49,644 nucleotides of DNA from an uncultured Clostridia bacterium (GTDB lineage: Bacteria > Bacillota > Clostridia > Saccharofermentanales > Saccharofermentanaceae). The notes beneath the pieces were generated by a model, which worked only from the letters and a program-made list of their open reading frames with translations, was not told where the DNA came from and did not search any database. Positions within the stretch are counted from its first letter, which is position 1; each line of letters starts with the position of its first letter. Below are positions 42,455 through 49,644 of the stretch, piece after piece. Location of the stretch: assembly GCA_947303255.1 (NCBI GenBank), contig CAMYXL010000013.1, positions 1 to 49,644 on the forward strand, read 5' to 3'. The translations under genes and the position numbers were made by a program.

Positions 42455-43603
42455 TCAGGCGTAAAAATCAATACCGTTAACTGTTATCTTGGCGATGTTA
42501 TCCGTATCGACCAAGCGGTTGAACAATGCGATGAATCCTGTGTCGGTTCCGCATACGTAACCGGTGCTGTTTGTGTTCGCATCGAATACAAGATACTCGG
42601 TTCCGTCGTTATAAGTGATCTTCAATGTTGTATCTGAACCCAGTGTCTCACCCTTGATCTCAGTTCCGCCTGTGGAATCCCAGACCATGGAGACAGGGGA
42701 GATCTCGACTGATCCGTTATCCGAACTGAGAGTAATCGTATCAAGCTTATCTGCAACAGGGATCACGTAGTCATTAGCTGACTTGATGTACTGCGCCGCA
42801 TCTTCCTTCGACACATTGGTGATCTCGGAAACCTTCATCGTGTATTCGCATGTCTTAAGTGTCACGTGATCAGTGATCGGAGCGTTACCGTAGAGCAAGC
42901 TGTTATCACACATGTACTCATAGCAGTAGAGCTTATCCTCCGTGGAGTTCTCGAGATCGACCCAGATCTTTCCGGTTCCTTCTTCGAATCCGAAAACGAT
43001 GGTCGTATCTTCGCTGAACCACGCGCCTCTGGATTCGTTATCGAGCTGGCTGTAGTTGAGGCAGTCGACGCCGCCTTCTTTCTCGATAGTGTAAGCTGCA
43101 ACGATTCCGATTCCGTCTCTTACGACTGACTCGACTGTGATGGTCGTGTCTCCGACAGCGCATGTTACAGGTTCCGTTGTTATCTTGTCACCGATAAGTC
43201 TTGCCGCCACTTCAGGATCAGCCTTAACGTATTCGATCCTCGGCAATACTGCTTCATAAGTTACAGGCGATCCGTCGTCGTTGGTCTTGCCTTCTTCGAC
43301 CATTACTGCTGTGTGGCTCTCGACTGTATCTTTTCCGCTGTTGCCCCAGAGCTTTCCGAATAGTTCTCCGCCTGTAGCGGCATTAACTGCGAACGGTGCT
43401 GCGAGTGCGACAACTGCTGCCGCTGCGGCTACCTTAGTTCCGAGTTTGCTTATCTTTGCCTTTTTTGCATCATTCATGATAGCTTCCTTCCTCGTCAGAT
43501 ACCTTTCAGAGAAAACATGATCTTCCACACCGTCAGTGATGTGATCAAATTCCTCAATACTGATATCTTTTTCGAAAATGTCGTTTTTGAAGTTTTGTTC
43601 CAT
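42455..43603 (-). CDS. Anti-sigma-type membrane protein (DUF4179-like)
   Basis: 382 residues: an N-terminal cytoplasmic part of about 50 residues (MEQNFKNDIFEKDISIEEFDHITDG), a membrane segment (KVAAAAAVVALAAPFAVNA) and a large extracytoplasmic domain with repeated strands. It follows the ECF sigma gene by 37 bp on the same strand, the usual sigma/anti-sigma order. RBS AGGAGA. The extracytoplasmic part may sense an envelope signal. Confidence 0.72.
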   Translation of the reverse strand: MEQNFKNDIFEKDISIEEFDHITDGVEDHVFSERYLTRKEAIMNDAKKAKISKLGTKVAAAAAVVALAAPFAVNAATGGELFGKLWGNSGKDTVESHTAVMVEEGKTNDDGSPVTYEAVLPRIEYVKADPEVAARLIGDKITTEPVTCAVGDTTITVESVVRDGIGIVAAYTIEKEGGVDCLNYSQLDNESRGAWFSEDTTIVFGFEEGTGKIWVDLENSTEDKLYCYEYMCDNSLLYGNAPITDHVTLKTCEYTMKVSEITNVSKEDAAQYIKSANDYVIPVADKLDTITLSSDNGSVEISPVSMVWDSTGGTEIKGETLGSDTTLKITYNDGTEYLVFDANTNSTGYVCGTDTGFIALFNRLVDTDNIAKITVNGIDFYA

Positions 43604-43640
43604 AAGTAGTCTCCTTGATAGAATTCCCTCCGGTTACGGA

Positions 43641-44159
43641 TTAAGTTTCTAAGATCTGTCCCGGGTTTTGACGCATCATCTTTTTGGCTCGTTCGTATCG
43701 TTTTCGAACATTAGCCTCAGTGATGCCAAGCATTCGGGCAGTCTCTGAGATCGAATAATCCTTGACGACAAGTAAGTAAACAACGTCGTAATATTTCTCT
43801 GGCAGAGTATTCATGAGCGGCTGATATTCAAATTCCGCATCTGTAGTTTCTTCTGACGCAACGGCTTTGATCTGTTCCGGGTCTTCGGTAAGGCTTACGA
43901 TCTGATTCTCATTTTTCCTTTTGTTGTATATGTTGATCGAAGCGTTCCTTATAACTGTTATTATGTATCGCTTACAGTCGTCCGATGACGGATCGTCGAA
44001 GTGGACCTTGTGTTTTATCAGCTGCAGGAAAGCATCCTGAACGGCATCTTCGGCATAAGTCTCGTAATGTAAGACCGACAGTGCGACACGGAACATTTTC
44101 TGTTCGTACAGTTCATAACATTTTTCTATGAATGAGATCTGTTTTGACGGCAATGCCAT
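43641..44159 (-). CDS. ECF-type RNA polymerase sigma factor 1
   Basis: 172 residues. Region 2 (YELYEQKMFRVALSVLHYETYAEDAVQDAFLQLIKHK) and region 4 (LPEKYYDVVYLLVVKDYSISETARMLGITEANVRKRYERAKKMMR) are clear. Start ATG 44159 follows AGGAGAAAC. Probably controls the downstream membrane protein and unknown envelope genes. Confidence 0.87.
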   Translation of the reverse strand: MALPSKQISFIEKCYELYEQKMFRVALSVLHYETYAEDAVQDAFLQLIKHKVHFDDPSSDDCKRYIITVIRNASINIYNKRKNENQIVSLTEDPEQIKAVASEETTDAEFEYQPLMNTLPEKYYDVVYLLVVKDYSISETARMLGITEANVRKRYERAKKMMRQNPGQILET

Positions 44160-44335
44160 TTATGTTTCTCCTTGTCGTTTCCTGGAAGGACCGTTCGTCT
44201 TCGAAGTTTGTGATCCCCGATCGACCCTTCTACTCTATATAACAATCCGAAAATGCTTTTTGTGACAAAATCTATCCTTTTTCATTTTAACTTATCTGTT
44301 TCACATCTTTTGTGGCATTAAAAAAGCAACTGGAA

Positions 44336-44359
44336 ACAAACAAATGTTTGTGGTATGAT
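44336..44359 (+). promoter_or_regulatory. Candidate LexA-type box at the polymerase Y promoter
   Basis: ACAAAC-AAAT-GTTTGT (44336-44351) is a perfect dyad close to the Firmicutes SOS box GAACnnnnGTTC, with A and T in the outer core positions. It ends two bases before TATGAT (44354-44359). SOS control of a translesion polymerase is expected, but the core deviates, so the call is moderate. Confidence 0.5.
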
Positions 44360-44397
44360 GAGGGCAAATTCCAAAGACAAAAGAGCAAGGGTGAGTT

Positions 44398-45891
44398 ATG
44401 GACAGAACGTATTTGGCGATAGATCTTAAATCGTTTTATGCCAGTGTCGAGTGCGCCCAAAGAGGCCTCGATCCGCTGAATACGAATCTTGTCGTTGCTG
44501 ATCCGACGAGGACCGAGAAGACCATCTGTCTTGCTGTTTCTCCGTCACTCAAAAGTTACGGCATCGGAGGCCGTGCGCGTCTCTTTGAAGTCGTTCAGAA
44601 AGTGGAGCGGATCAACAAAGAGCGAAACTGGAAAGCTCCATACAGAAGACTCACCGGCAAGAGTCATATTTTCTCTGAACTTAATTCAGATCCGTCCCTC
44701 GCGGTAGACTATATCGTTGCTCCTCCTCAGATGGCTCTCTACATGAAGGTCAGTGCTCAGATCTACGGAATCTATCTTAAGTACGTGGCGCCTGATGATA
44801 TCTTTGCTTATTCGGTAGATGAAGTCTTCATTGACGCGACAGGTTACCTCAAGACTTATAACTTATCCGCTCACGACTTTGCCCGCATGCTCATCCAGGA
44901 TGTCCTTAAGACAACGGGCATCACGGCAACAGCAGGAATCGGCACCAACATGTATCTTTGCAAAGTCGCGATGGACATCGTCGCGAAGCATATCCCCGCT
45001 GACAAAGACGGCGTCAGGATCGCTGAACTTGATGAGCAGAAGTACAAGGAGACTTTGTGGTCACACACACCGATAACCGATTTCTGGAGAGTCGGTCACG
45101 GTATCGCATCAAGGATCGAGAAGTTCGGTATCTACACCATGGGCGACATCGCCAGGTTCTCGCTTAAGCATCAGACAATCGCAGTTCTTTATAAGGTCCT
45201 CGGTAAGAACGCTGAACTCCTGATCGATCACGCATGGGGAATCGAACCCACCACCATCGCTGACGTTAAGAGTTACCGTCCGTCCAACAACAGCCTTTCC
45301 TCCGGTCAGGTCTTGTCTGAGGCGAAGGACTACATGACCACCCGACTGATCGTCTGGGAGATGGCTGATTCGCTGTCGCTTGATCTGGTGGATAAGGGGC
45401 TTCTCACAGATCAGATAGTCCTCACCATCGGCTATGACCGCGATAGTCTCAAGGTCGCAGATTATACCGGCGAGGTGCATCTGGACTACTACGGCCGCGC
45501 TGTCCCGAAACACGCGCACGGCACCATCAACCTCAGCCGTCACACTTCGTCTACCACCGAGATAACCGAGGCTGCCATGAACCTCTTCGACAGGATCATG
45601 GATAAGCAGCTTCTCAGCAGGCGCCTTGGAATCTGCGCCTGCAACGTCATCCGTGAAGATGATCTTTCTTCTCGAAAAACACCGGAGCAGCTTAACTTCT
45701 TCGACCTCCTTGAATCCGAAGATGAGAAGGAAGCAAGAAATGCCCGCATCGAAAAAGAGCACGCTCTTCAGGAAGCGATGCTGGAGATAAAAAAGAAGTA
45801 CGGCAAGAATGCCGTGCTCAAAGTAAAGAACCTTAACAAAGGCGGAACGGCCATCGACCGTAACAAGCAGATAGGCGGACACAAAGCATGA
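44398..45891 (+). CDS. Y-family DNA polymerase (UvrX/UmuC-like)
   Basis: 497-residue translesion polymerase. Catalytic acids are D9 and E18 (AIDLKSFYASVE) and D141/E142 (YSVDEVF). The GIGTNMYLCKVAMDIVAK palm region and helix-hairpin-helix (FWRVGHGIASRIEKFGI) are present. The C-terminus (RKTPEQLNFFDLL) has the QLNFFD beta-clamp binding motif. It is the longer UvrX/YqjW type, and a YolD-like gene overlaps it by 4 bp, the usual pair in Firmicutes. Confidence 0.9.
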   Translation: MDRTYLAIDLKSFYASVECAQRGLDPLNTNLVVADPTRTEKTICLAVSPSLKSYGIGGRARLFEVVQKVERINKERNWKAPYRRLTGKSHIFSELNSDPSLAVDYIVAPPQMALYMKVSAQIYGIYLKYVAPDDIFAYSVDEVFIDATGYLKTYNLSAHDFARMLIQDVLKTTGITATAGIGTNMYLCKVAMDIVAKHIPADKDGVRIAELDEQKYKETLWSHTPITDFWRVGHGIASRIEKFGIYTMGDIARFSLKHQTIAVLYKVLGKNAELLIDHAWGIEPTTIADVKSYRPSNNSLSSGQVLSEAKDYMTTRLIVWEMADSLSLDLVDKGLLTDQIVLTIGYDRDSLKVADYTGEVHLDYYGRAVPKHAHGTINLSRHTSSTTEITEAAMNLFDRIMDKQLLSRRLGICACNVIREDDLSSRKTPEQLNFFDLLESEDEKEARNARIEKEHALQEAMLEIKKKYGKNAVLKVKNLNKGGTAIDRNKQIGGHKA

Positions 45892-46292
45892 GTGAATACG
45901 ATGACATCTTACATCTGAACAGGCCTCAGTATCCTGACTTTCCGCCTATGTCCATCCACGACAGGGCAGCCCAGTTCTCGCCGTTCGCGGCACTTGTCGG
46001 ATACGATGAAGCAGTTGCTGAGACTGCGCGCTTCACTGATGCCCGTCGCGAGATCTCAGAGGAAGAATTGGTCGACCTTAATATGAAACTCAACGAGCTA
46101 ACTGAGAAGTTATCTGAAAGACCATTGGTAACGGTTCATTACTTTGTTCCTGATGAGCGGAAAGAGGGCGGAAGCTACAGGACAAAGAAGGGCAACGTCA
46201 GGACCATAGATGAGTATAATAATCTTATTGTTTTTGCGGATGGAGATAGGATAGCCATCAGCGATACGTATACGATCGTTTTCGAGGAATAA
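45888..46292 (+). CDS. YolD-like protein
   Basis: 134 residues. The PMSIHDRAAQFSPFAALVGYDEAV motif and the ending IDEYNNLIVFADGDRIAISD match YolD-like proteins, regarded as stand-alone accessory counterparts of UmuD for Y-family polymerases. ATGA overlap with the polymerase gene; followed 1 bp later by sfsA. Confidence 0.85.
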   Translation: MSEYDDILHLNRPQYPDFPPMSIHDRAAQFSPFAALVGYDEAVAETARFTDARREISEEELVDLNMKLNELTEKLSERPLVTVHYFVPDERKEGGSYRTKKGNVRTIDEYNNLIVFADGDRIAISDTYTIVFEE

Positions 46293-46293
46293 A

Positions 46294-46950
46294 ATGAAGT
46301 ACGGAAATATTGCGAAGGCCAAATTCATAAACAGACCGAACCGCTTTATCGCGGAGGTGGAGGTCGACGGCAAAAAGGAGATCGTTCACGTCAAGAATAC
46401 CGGCAGATGCAAGGAACTTCTGATCCCGGGCTGCGACGTATGGCTGACGGCTCCAGATTCACCCGGCAGAAAGACCAAGTATGATCTGGTGGCGGTTCGT
46501 AAGAGTAACGGACTTCTCATTAATATCGACAGTCAGGCACCAAATAAAGTAGCGGCTGAGTGGCTGTCAAAACAGAACTACACAACTGTGATCCCTGAAT
46601 ATACTTACGGTGATTCAAGGATAGATTTTTATATGGAGCAGGGCGACACCAAGTGCTTGATGGAGATCAAAGGTTGCACATTGGAAGTTGACGGGATCGG
46701 ATACTTTCCTGATGCTCCGACAGAGCGTGGCGTTAAGCATATTAGAGAACTTATCAAAGCGAAGAAGGACGGATACCGCGCGATCCTCGGATTCGTGATC
46801 CAGATGGACGGAGTAACGGAAGTCCGCCCGAATGTTACGATGCACGCTGAGTTTGGTGAGTCGATGGATGAAGCAAGGAAGGCGGGAGTAGAAGTGCTGT
46901 TCCTGACTTGCCATGTTGAACCTGATGAAGTAATCTGTACTTTGGATTGA
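46294..46950 (+). CDS. sfsA: SfsA family protein
   Basis: 218 residues with the SfsA pattern: RFIAEVEVDGKKEIVHVKNTGRCKELLIPGC, YDLVAVRKSNGLLINIDSQAPN, EIKGCTLEVDGIGYFPDAPTERGVKHIREL. SfsA has an OB-like N-terminal and a PD-(D/E)XK-type nuclease fold; originally linked to sugar fermentation in E. coli, role still unclear. It follows the YolD-like stop by 1 bp. Confidence 0.92.
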   Translation: MKYGNIAKAKFINRPNRFIAEVEVDGKKEIVHVKNTGRCKELLIPGCDVWLTAPDSPGRKTKYDLVAVRKSNGLLINIDSQAPNKVAAEWLSKQNYTTVIPEYTYGDSRIDFYMEQGDTKCLMEIKGCTLEVDGIGYFPDAPTERGVKHIRELIKAKKDGYRAILGFVIQMDGVTEVRPNVTMHAEFGESMDEARKAGVEVLFLTCHVEPDEVICTLD

Positions 46951-46972
46951 TCATCAGGGGAGAACACAGAAG

Positions 46973-47656
46973 ATGAATAAGAAGAAAGCGATACTTATTG
47001 TTGCGATTGTTTTATCAGCAGTTTTATTAGTAGGAATTCTCGCTGTTGGTGTTATCACATATTTGGCAGAGATGTTCAGGAACGATCCGCTTCCTGAAGG
47101 ATTCCAGAGTAAGCATTACAGTTATGAGCAGGTTTTGGATTATGCTAAGAGCTTTGATCCGAATGCGACAGTAACGGATAGTTACGAGGAAGTGGATAAA
47201 AGTTTTGCTTCATATCGTGAATGGCCGGCAGTCATAAACGGAGTTGAGTGCCATGTCGTAAGTTATCCTCTACAGTTTCAGGCAAAGCAGGGTTCGTCGT
47301 TTATGCAGACAGGTTATAGGCTTCAGACTGATTATGACTACATCATACTCTGTGAAATATTAAAGAATCATGTTGAACTGGGAACTGCAGCTGAATCACG
47401 TAAATACGGATCAGCGATAAGTATGGAGGGAACGGGTCCGCTTCCGCTTCTGGTAAAAAAGGATTTTGATTCCATAGACGAGGAAACTTTCGATGACATA
47501 TGGGCATCCTACTCTGAGGTCACTCAGGAGATGGGATCAAGAGGTGCCACAAGAGAACTTCAACTGACGATCCATCTTCCTGATAATGTCGATATATATA
47601 TCCTAGCTGCGGATGACGAGAGTTATCAGAAGGCTAAGACAGAATTGTTCGGATAA
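46973..47656 (+). CDS. Membrane-anchored extracytoplasmic protein, unknown
   Basis: 227 residues: N-terminal membrane segment (about 6-30) and an extracytoplasmic domain with a YSYEQVLDYAKSFDPNATVTDSYEE start. RBS GGGGAG. Not recognised; may share the sfsA transcript. Confidence 0.62.
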   Translation: MNKKKAILIVAIVLSAVLLVGILAVGVITYLAEMFRNDPLPEGFQSKHYSYEQVLDYAKSFDPNATVTDSYEEVDKSFASYREWPAVINGVECHVVSYPLQFQAKQGSSFMQTGYRLQTDYDYIILCEILKNHVELGTAAESRKYGSAISMEGTGPLPLLVKKDFDSIDEETFDDIWASYSEVTQEMGSRGATRELQLTIHLPDNVDIYILAADDESYQKAKTELFG

Positions 47657-47727
47657 TCGCAGAAGTGCTGATAAATCGAATTTTGTAACATTGTTACACA
47701 ATAAATTGCATAAGGAAAACGGCGAAA

Positions 47728-48195
47728 ATGGTTAGAAAAGCGACGACAAACGACATCCAAAGGATACTTGAACTGCTGGTCCAGGTGGACATGGTTCACC
47801 ACAACGGAAGACCAGATCTTTTTAAAGGCCCGGCGACAAAGCATAATGCCGAAGAGCTTCAGGGAATCATCAACGACGAGACGACTCCGGTGTTCGTCTG
47901 CGAGAATGATGAGGGCTATGTCGTAGGTCATGCTTTCTGCATCCATAAGCAGGTGATCGGCGACTCGGTCCTTACCGATGTGAAGACTTTGTATATCGAT
48001 GACATCTGTGTCGACGAGAAGGCCAGAGGTCAGAAAGTCGGCACACAGCTTTATAACTACGTAGTTGATTATGCTAAGAAGAATAACTTTTATAACATTA
48101 CTTTAAACGTTTGGACCTGCAATCCTGGCGCGACAAAGTTCTATGAGGCCATGGGATTAAAGCCTCAGAAGACTTGCATGGAGCAGATTCTTTGA
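47728..48195 (+). CDS. GNAT family N-acetyltransferase
   Basis: 155 residues. RKATTNDIQRILELLVQVDMVH is the usual start, motif A is LYIDDICVDEKARGQKVGTQLYNYV with loop ARGQKVGT, motif B FYEAMGLKPQKTCME. Complete and probably active; substrate unknown. RBS is weak, but the frame begins cleanly at ATG 47728. Confidence 0.85.
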   Translation: MVRKATTNDIQRILELLVQVDMVHHNGRPDLFKGPATKHNAEELQGIINDETTPVFVCENDEGYVVGHAFCIHKQVIGDSVLTDVKTLYIDDICVDEKARGQKVGTQLYNYVVDYAKKNNFYNITLNVWTCNPGATKFYEAMGLKPQKTCMEQIL

Positions 48196-48249
48196 TTTTT
48201 CGAAAATAATTTGAACCTTTCGGCCGTACGTGACAATATTTGATGAAAG

Positions 48250-48810
48250 ATGTTTCGTGCACGGGCATTTTCGAGAGGAGAATACTTAAGACTGATGCAA
48301 ACGGGAAATGACAAGATCGAGATGCTGATCCGCGACTACGGGAAGGACATATACTCCTTCTGCATGTATCTCACGGGCAACAGGGATGAGGCTGATGATC
48401 TTTATCAGCAGACATTCCTTGTGGCGCTGGAGAAGAATAGCATCGATATGGACAACAACCCTAAGTCGTACCTCCTGTCCATCGCAGTGAACATCCGTAA
48501 TAACAATCGAAGAAAGCTGCTGTGGCGTAAGGAGAAGTTCGACGCCGATTCTCTCGACATCCTCGAGAACATAAGCGACGACCGTCCTACGGCAGAAGAA
48601 GAGATGATCATCCGTGACCGCAATCGTATGATCCGAAGGGCTGTGGCCGAGCTCCCGGAAAAGATGCGGCAGGTCATCCTGCTCTTCTATACCGAGGAAC
48701 TTCCCATATCGCAGATAGCAGCGATCCTCCACACATCAGAAGGCACAGTCAAGAGCAGACTCCACTACGCCAAGAAAACGCTCAAAGGGAGGCTGGAAAA
48801 GTATGAATAA
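48250..48810 (+). CDS. ECF-type RNA polymerase sigma factor 2
   Basis: 186 residues as drawn. Region 2 (IEMLIRDYGKDIYSFCMYLTGNRDEADDLYQQTFLVAL) and region 4 (LPEKMRQVILLFYTEELPISQIAAILHTSEGTVKSRLHYAKKTLK) are clear. The start may instead be ATG 48295 (MQTGNDK), where the conserved part begins; GAGGAG precedes it but at long spacing. Overlaps its anti-sigma gene by 8 bp. Confidence 0.87.
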   Translation: MFRARAFSRGEYLRLMQTGNDKIEMLIRDYGKDIYSFCMYLTGNRDEADDLYQQTFLVALEKNSIDMDNNPKSYLLSIAVNIRNNNRRKLLWRKEKFDADSLDILENISDDRPTAEEEMIIRDRNRMIRRAVAELPEKMRQVILLFYTEELPISQIAAILHTSEGTVKSRLHYAKKTLKGRLEKYE

Positions 48811-49561
48811 AGATACCAATTTTGACAACATGATGCACGAGGCCCTGGCCCCGAACTTCACGCCGTCAGATGAACTTAACAACAAGATCCTCAGCGCGAA
48901 GCCGACTAAGAAAAAGGCAGCCGTTTCCGTGATCCCGAAGGTCATTGCAGCCGCTGCCGCAGTCCTTGTCATAGGCTCGCTCAGCGTCTACGCGGGAACC
49001 AGGATCTACAGGAAAGTCTTCGTCACCGACCATGCGATATCCGTCGGCAACACTGACTACGTCATCGACGAAGCCATTGCCAGCATGGACATCAACGAAC
49101 CTCAGTCGCCTGGCTATAGCACTGTCAGTCAGGAGTTTGACTCCTACGAGGAAGCCATGGAAGCGACAGGCCTAGGCTATCATTTCCGCGCCAAGTTCGA
49201 ACTTAAGGACAAGGTCTACACCTCTGTCACCACCGGCCCGGACGTCGTCTACAACGACCTCAGCACCACGTTCATTTATAACGAGGGCGAGATCGATGTC
49301 TGCTACACCACCGCCGAAGGAAACATTGCCGAGGATGCAGCCTATTCTGTCCGTCTCGAAAACACGAACAACCCACGCGACTACGTCACGCCATACGGTG
49401 CCGAATTCTCGCTCGTCGATGAGATCGTCGACGGCAGAACCAAAACCTACGTCCTCGTCTCCTACGACGACGTAAACGGCTACCTTGCTTTCTATAACCT
49501 AAGTGACGACGAGATCCACGAAGTCCTCGACTCACTCGAGATCAACCTGAAACCGGAGTAA
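48803..49561 (+). CDS. Anti-sigma-type membrane protein
   Basis: 252 residues: cytoplasmic N-terminus (MNKDTNFDNMMHEALAPNF), one membrane segment (IPKVIAAAAAVLVIGSLSVYA) and an extracytoplasmic beta-rich domain. Same layout as the 42455 protein but not obviously similar outside the membrane part. Co-translated with sigma factor 2. Confidence 0.75.
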   Translation: MNKDTNFDNMMHEALAPNFTPSDELNNKILSAKPTKKKAAVSVIPKVIAAAAAVLVIGSLSVYAGTRIYRKVFVTDHAISVGNTDYVIDEAIASMDINEPQSPGYSTVSQEFDSYEEAMEATGLGYHFRAKFELKDKVYTSVTTGPDVVYNDLSTTFIYNEGEIDVCYTTAEGNIAEDAAYSVRLENTNNPRDYVTPYGAEFSLVDEIVDGRTKTYVLVSYDDVNGYLAFYNLSDDEIHEVLDSLEINLKPE

Positions 49562-49567
49562 ACAACC

Positions 49568-49644
49568 ATGAAAAAACTAACATCACTTCTTATAGTGAGC
49601 CTCCTTCTCATCTCAATGACAGGATGCTCACCGAAGGAATCTGC
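49568..49644 (+). CDS. Lipoprotein, cut by the window end
   Basis: First 25 codons only: a basic start (MKKLTSLL), hydrophobic core and lipobox ISMTGC. It begins 6 bp after the anti-sigma stop, so it belongs to the sigma 2 operon, possibly as its envelope target or sensor. Confidence 0.65.
   Translation, partial: MKKLTSLLIVSLLLISMTGCSPKES

Overview
The window reads as chromosome of an anaerobic Gram-positive bacterium of the Clostridia. The signs are strong AGGAGG-type ribosome binding sites, many lipoproteins with acidic Thr/Glu linkers, ECF sigma/anti-sigma pairs, a LytTR-DUF3021 pair, a YolD-polymerase Y pair and an Rrf2-type operator on an iscS-iscU operon. The lineage cannot be fixed more closely from sequence alone. 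No tRNA, rRNA, CRISPR array, phage gene or transposase was seen.

Layout. 1-1736: end of an SsuC/TauC-like permease and its ATPase. 1762-4424: DUF4418, FtsX-like permease, LolD-like ATPase and a GNAT enzyme, each overlapping the next. 4450-5770: HD hydrolase, tautomerase and YbaK-type deacylase. 6138-7234: a PD-(D/E)XK-like protein and a small membrane protein. 7243-18599: the centrepiece, a sulfur-linked nitrogenase-like locus. It has a promoter with dyads resembling Rrf2 sites and an unannotated 25-residue Met-Cys repeat peptide. These are followed by cysteine synthase, YezD, NifB-like, NifX-like, NifH-like, a second cysteine synthase, NifD/NifK-like pair 1, a Cys-rich NifX-like protein, NifD/NifK-like pair 2 and a translationally coupled GNAT. 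21772-23431 (minus): iscU and iscS under an 11-bp-arm dyad placed on the promoter.

The genes suggest one programme. Sulfur compounds are imported by the transporter, then reduced or cleaved by an oxygen-sensitive NifH-DK type reductase with a NifB-derived cofactor. The released sulfide or thiol is captured on O-acetylserine by the two cysteine synthases. Fe-S supply comes from iscSU, and control is by cysteine/Fe-S status. Methylthio-alkane reductase (marBHDK) is the nearest characterised analogue; the second DK pair and the embedded cysteine synthases differ from it. It is not a normal nitrogen-fixation cluster: no nifV, no nifENB in usual form, and His442 of NifD is not at its expected place.

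23630-33277: alpha/beta hydrolase with LytTR-DUF3021, acidic lipoproteins, a radical SAM/SPASM enzyme next to a small lipoprotein that may be its substrate, and two tandem orphan solute-binding lipoproteins. 33529-40532: a secreted M4-family metalloprotease of 1243 residues whose start codon and ribosome binding site lie in a perfect 13-bp inverted repeat, flanked by two lipoproteins related to its propeptide. 40563-49644: orphan RelB-type antitoxin, NrtR-like regulator, Dabb protein, two ECF sigma/anti-sigma pairs, polymerase Y with YolD, SfsA and others.

The most unexplained structure is non-coding. Three intergenic clusters (5801-6028, 14717-14946, 21454-21682) each hold exactly four 36-37-bp inverted repeats at a 63-65-bp period, with compensatory stem changes. 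A second, different palindrome array (29149-29353) is an exact-spacing duplication.
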